Source of the DNA: Cephalotus follicularis
Taxonomy: Eukaryota; Streptophyta; Magnoliopsida; Oxalidales; Cephalotaceae
DNA: 64,000 bases
Assembly (NCBI GenBank): GCA_001972305.1
Contig: BDDD01005847.1
Location: forward strand, 46,046-110,045
Direction: 5' to 3'
Both the position numbers and the translations under genes were made by a program. The notes below the pieces were generated by a model. The model did not search any database. It was not told the origin of the DNA and saw only the letters and a program-made list of their open reading frames with translations. How positions within the stretch are numbered: the stretch's first letter is position 1; each line of letters begins with the position of its first letter. Of the stretch, positions 61,458 through 64,000 are shown one piece after another.

Positions 61458-62018
61458 TGATGTGGGAAATTTTCTATTTAAAGCATAGTGCCACGTGCCC
61501 TAAGGAGAAGATGTCAGATGTCTTTATCAGGTCTGGACACGTGATCCGACGTTATAATTTGAATGGCATTAATGTGCCGTGATCTTCGCGCGCTACCAGT
61601 CCACGACCAGAGATGTGCGCATGCACAACACCACGTCTTACAAGGAAGGAGTACCAAATCTGGAGCAGATCAGGGGGAATGCTCGGGCTCCTCGGGCATT
61701 TTCCTTAGGGGCAGATGTCAACTCCGATTTCCACACTCAACAGTTACATTCAAGGTCTATAAATACTAAAAACAACGACATTACACAGGTCAACCACTTT
61801 AGCACTCAAAAGAACCCAGCATTCTCTGTGCAGTTACTAACTTGAGCGTCGGAGTGTCCCCGGGAGAACAACCTCTTGGACCTTCAACCTTTGTGCTCTT
61901 ATTGTGCAGGGATCGTCAACTACGAAACTACCTTTCTCGGACAGATTCCAGCGTTCTCATTAACAAATCAAAGACCTCCACGTAGGGTACTGTTGAAGGA
62001 AGATTTTCTGCATCAACA
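61458..62018 (+). repeat. 3' LTR of element 2
   Basis: The LTR starts TGATGTGGGAAATTTTC directly after the polypurine tract and ends GCATCAACA; it is 561 bp long. It contains TATAAATAC and AACTTGAGCGTCGGAGTG. Confidence 0.9.
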
Positions 62019-62023
62019 AGAAT

Positions 62024-62664
62024 TTTATTATAATATTTGTTTAAGTGTATTTTAAGTAATTTACTTTATTTAATACAAATAGAGTTTCTTATATTTATTA
62101 TAAATAAAATTGTTATAATTATTGTTTAATAAATTTTATCAATAATAATATTTCAGAATCTTTTTTATTCCGATAAATTTTTTTTCGTCAATTCAGAAAA
62201 CATTTTTAAGTTTAAGAGTGATTATTTTATTAAAATGATTTTTAATTAATTTTGCTTTCTACGTTACAATATTTGTGAACAACTATCTACGTCATTATAT
62301 TGTACAAAACAAAAAACCGTCCAATTCTTATCTCAGTTATTTTAAGTGCTAGGTAAATGGTAAATAATATGTGAACATTTTCCTTTTGAAAAAGGAAAAA
62401 AAAAGCATCTTTTATGGATGATAAACCATAAGTTTATATTAGGATAATCTCACTAGAAAACACATTATGTGACGGACAATTTTTAGTTTGCTAAATAAAA
62501 TAATAATTTTATGATGTTAACCAAATTAAGGCTCTTCTTTTGTTAGCGTAAACATTTTTAGTTTAAAATTTGAAAGAACACTAAGAAGGTTGTGCCACGT
62601 TTCCACAGTTGAGCATGGAGTTTTTTGGTACTTTAGATGCCAAAAACGAATGAATTAATGATGT
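62024..62664. other. AT-rich spacer without a recognised gene
   Basis: Very AT-rich sequence follows element 2, with no ORF of note and no repeat ends. Confidence 0.55.
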
Positions 62665-62994
62665 TGATAGGGAAAAATTCAGTGTATAAGCCATGTCATG
62701 TGTCTCCGGAAAAATGAGACAAATGTCTTTCAGAGCCAAAGACACGTGGTCAGGCGTTACCAGACCCAAATGATTACCTATAATAGCATATTAGCGCTAA
62801 ATCCGGTGGAGAATCAGGGATATGTCCGAGATCCTCGGACATTTATTTAGGGGATACATATAAACTCCGAAAGTCAAGCAAGCGTTAGAATCCAATTCCT
62901 ATAAATACAAAAATCAACGATATATCGCAAATCAATCATTTTACATACAAAAGCACCCAGTGATTGCATTCCTCCTTACCTTGTCTAACTTAAG
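62665..62994 (+). mobile_element. LTR fragment related to the LTRs of element 2
   Basis: It starts TGATAGGGAAAAATTC and shares AAATCCGGTGGAGA, ATCCTCGGACATT, CCTATAAATAC and CTAACTTAAGTG with the element 2 LTR. It is more diverged and is interrupted at 62995 by another element, so only the first part of the LTR is seen. Confidence 0.75.
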
Positions 62995-64000
62995 TGTGAT
63001 GACCCGAATTTCCAGTAAGGATATTAATTATGGAAAGATGATTGTTATTATGTAGTTGGCAAATATTTCAAGGGCTCGTAGTATGACCCTACGCTCGGTG
63101 AAAAACGCAGGTAAAGGCTGTGACCATCGACGCTTGGATATAAAGAATCGACGCTTTGCCCTGTGTCAGGTGAAGAATTCTAGCTTTTTACCCCATTTAA
63201 GAGGAATTAAATGAATTGTAGGACACGTGGCAAGCAAAGGATGGAAAATTTATGTTTTTCTGCTAGAAAGGGACAGGTGGCATCATTGGATTTGATGGAA
63301 TTCCATCACATGGGCTGCTAAAGAGACTTTGACCCCAAGTCTTTATTCTGCTAGAAAGGGACAGGTGGCATCATTGGATTTGATGGAATTCCATCACATG
63401 GGCTGCTAAAGAGACTTTGACCCCAAGTCTTTATAGCATGTGCAAGACTAAAGAGACTTTGACTCCAAGTCTTTATGGCATGTGCAAGACTAAGGAGACT
63501 TTGACCCCAAGTCTTGATGGCATGTGCAAGACTTTGCCTCCAAGTCTCCCTTTCCCTTTATATATGTGTGCCTTCTAAAGCTGAATAAAGATGCTAGCTT
63601 GAAGAGGGAGATTCGTGGGAAGGAAGAAGAGAAGGAGATCAAGTGAGGTAAGGAAATTCTATACCCATTTATGTCAAAGCTTCCTCTGTTTTGATTCAAA
63701 ATTATGCAGCAGATAGTTTAATTCATATCTTGCTGAGCTCTTGATGAAATTTCGAATGGTTTAATGTTTTGAAAACCTCAAGATGTCTAATTTAACTTTT
63801 ATGTTTTATGTATCTCGAGATTCTGTCGAATTCTTAATGAAAAGCTATGTTTTCTTCTACTGCTCTGGTCCCGTTTTCAAAAGGAAACTGCAACTTTAAA
63901 AATTTATTGCAGCTTCGTTTCTCAATGAAAGTTCATGATTTTTATCTCTATGGATTCATCAAGATGTCTACTTTAACTTTTATGTTTTGTGCATCTCGAA
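62995..64000 (+). mobile_element. Left end of another LTR-like element, running off the window
   Basis: The sequence begins TGTGATGACCCGAATTTCC, a common start of plant LTRs, exactly where the LTR fragment homology breaks. It includes tandem repeats and a TATATA box near 63560, followed by a promoter-like leader. Its right end is outside the window. Confidence 0.5.
63261..63530. repeat. Tandem duplications (88 bp, then 40-45 bp units)
   Basis: An 88-bp unit beginning TGCTAGAAAGGGACAGGTGG occurs at 63261 and 63349, essentially identical. It is followed by about three shorter units of GACTTTGACCCCAAGTCTT with GGCATGTGCAAGACTAA. The near-identity of the 88-bp copies indicates a very recent duplication. 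Confidence 0.9.

Larger units (their letters stand above)
47915..62018 (+). mobile_element. Ty3/Gypsy LTR retrotransposon, Tat-type (element 2), broken
   Basis: This 14.1-kb element has LTRs at 47915-48474 and 61458-62018 and near-matching 5-bp flanks (47910-47914, 62019-62023). Parts in order: primer-binding-type sequence, gag (split by a 2.8-kb insertion), protease, reverse transcriptase, RNase H, a second RNase H, integrase, tandem repeats, antisense ORFs, and polypurine tract GGACCAGGGGGGCATA. A second RNase H after the first is a hallmark of the Tat clade. Its domain content is richer than that of element 1, but it has numerous breaks. The LTRs differ by roughly 5 percent by eye, suggesting a couple of million years, older than element 1. 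Confidence 0.93.

Overview
This is nuclear DNA of a flowering plant, most likely a eudicot. The genes have many short GT-AG introns in AT-rich surroundings, and the families are plant ones: an organelle-type PLS pentatricopeptide (PPR) protein, a plant kinesin-light-chain-related TPR protein and the exosome subunit RRP40. Most of the remaining DNA is transposable elements. I cannot name the species. There is no CRISPR array, operon or prokaryotic feature, and I recognised no tRNA or rRNA gene.

Layout. 1-4130 is the 5' two-thirds of an RRP40 gene (copy A, minus strand, running off the left edge). 13033-17394 is a second, complete nine-exon RRP40 gene (copy B). 4273-11053 is one arm of a large imperfect inverted duplication; its partner is 18648-35858. 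Each arm carries one copy of the same PPR gene: 5547-7931 (minus, long open frame) and 31087-34796 (plus, clearly broken). The arms differ mainly by later insertions: a 1.17-kb DNA element with 9-bp target duplications in the left arm (8231-9397), and in the right arm a 10.1-kb Ty3/Gypsy Tat-type retrotransposon (20746-30855) and a long-TIR Mutator-like element (32487-33651) inside the PPR pseudogene. 36708-40084 is an eroded hAT-like element that itself holds a probable 2.1-kb solo LTR. 41461-44116 is an intact two-exon KLCR (CMU-type) gene. 44700-47914 is AT-rich intergenic DNA with one 56-codon ORF of unknown status. 47915-62018 is a second Tat-type element, relatively complete in domain content but broken, with a 2.8-kb solo LTR inside its gag region. 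62665-64000 holds an LTR relative of that element, cut by another LTR-like sequence that runs off the right edge.

How the parts relate. The expressed host genes are probably RRP40 (RNA exosome cap), KLCR (cortical microtubule/cellulose synthase anchoring) and perhaps the left PPR copy (organelle RNA processing). They do not form a pathway. The main story is structural: duplication and inversion of an RRP40-PPR segment, followed by independent transposon insertions in each copy, which lets several insertions be ordered in time. I see no convincing sign of a new molecular system. The most unusual points are the duplication architecture, the non-homologous block of equal length in one LTR of the first retrotransposon, and the tandem repeats and antisense ORFs of the Tat elements.
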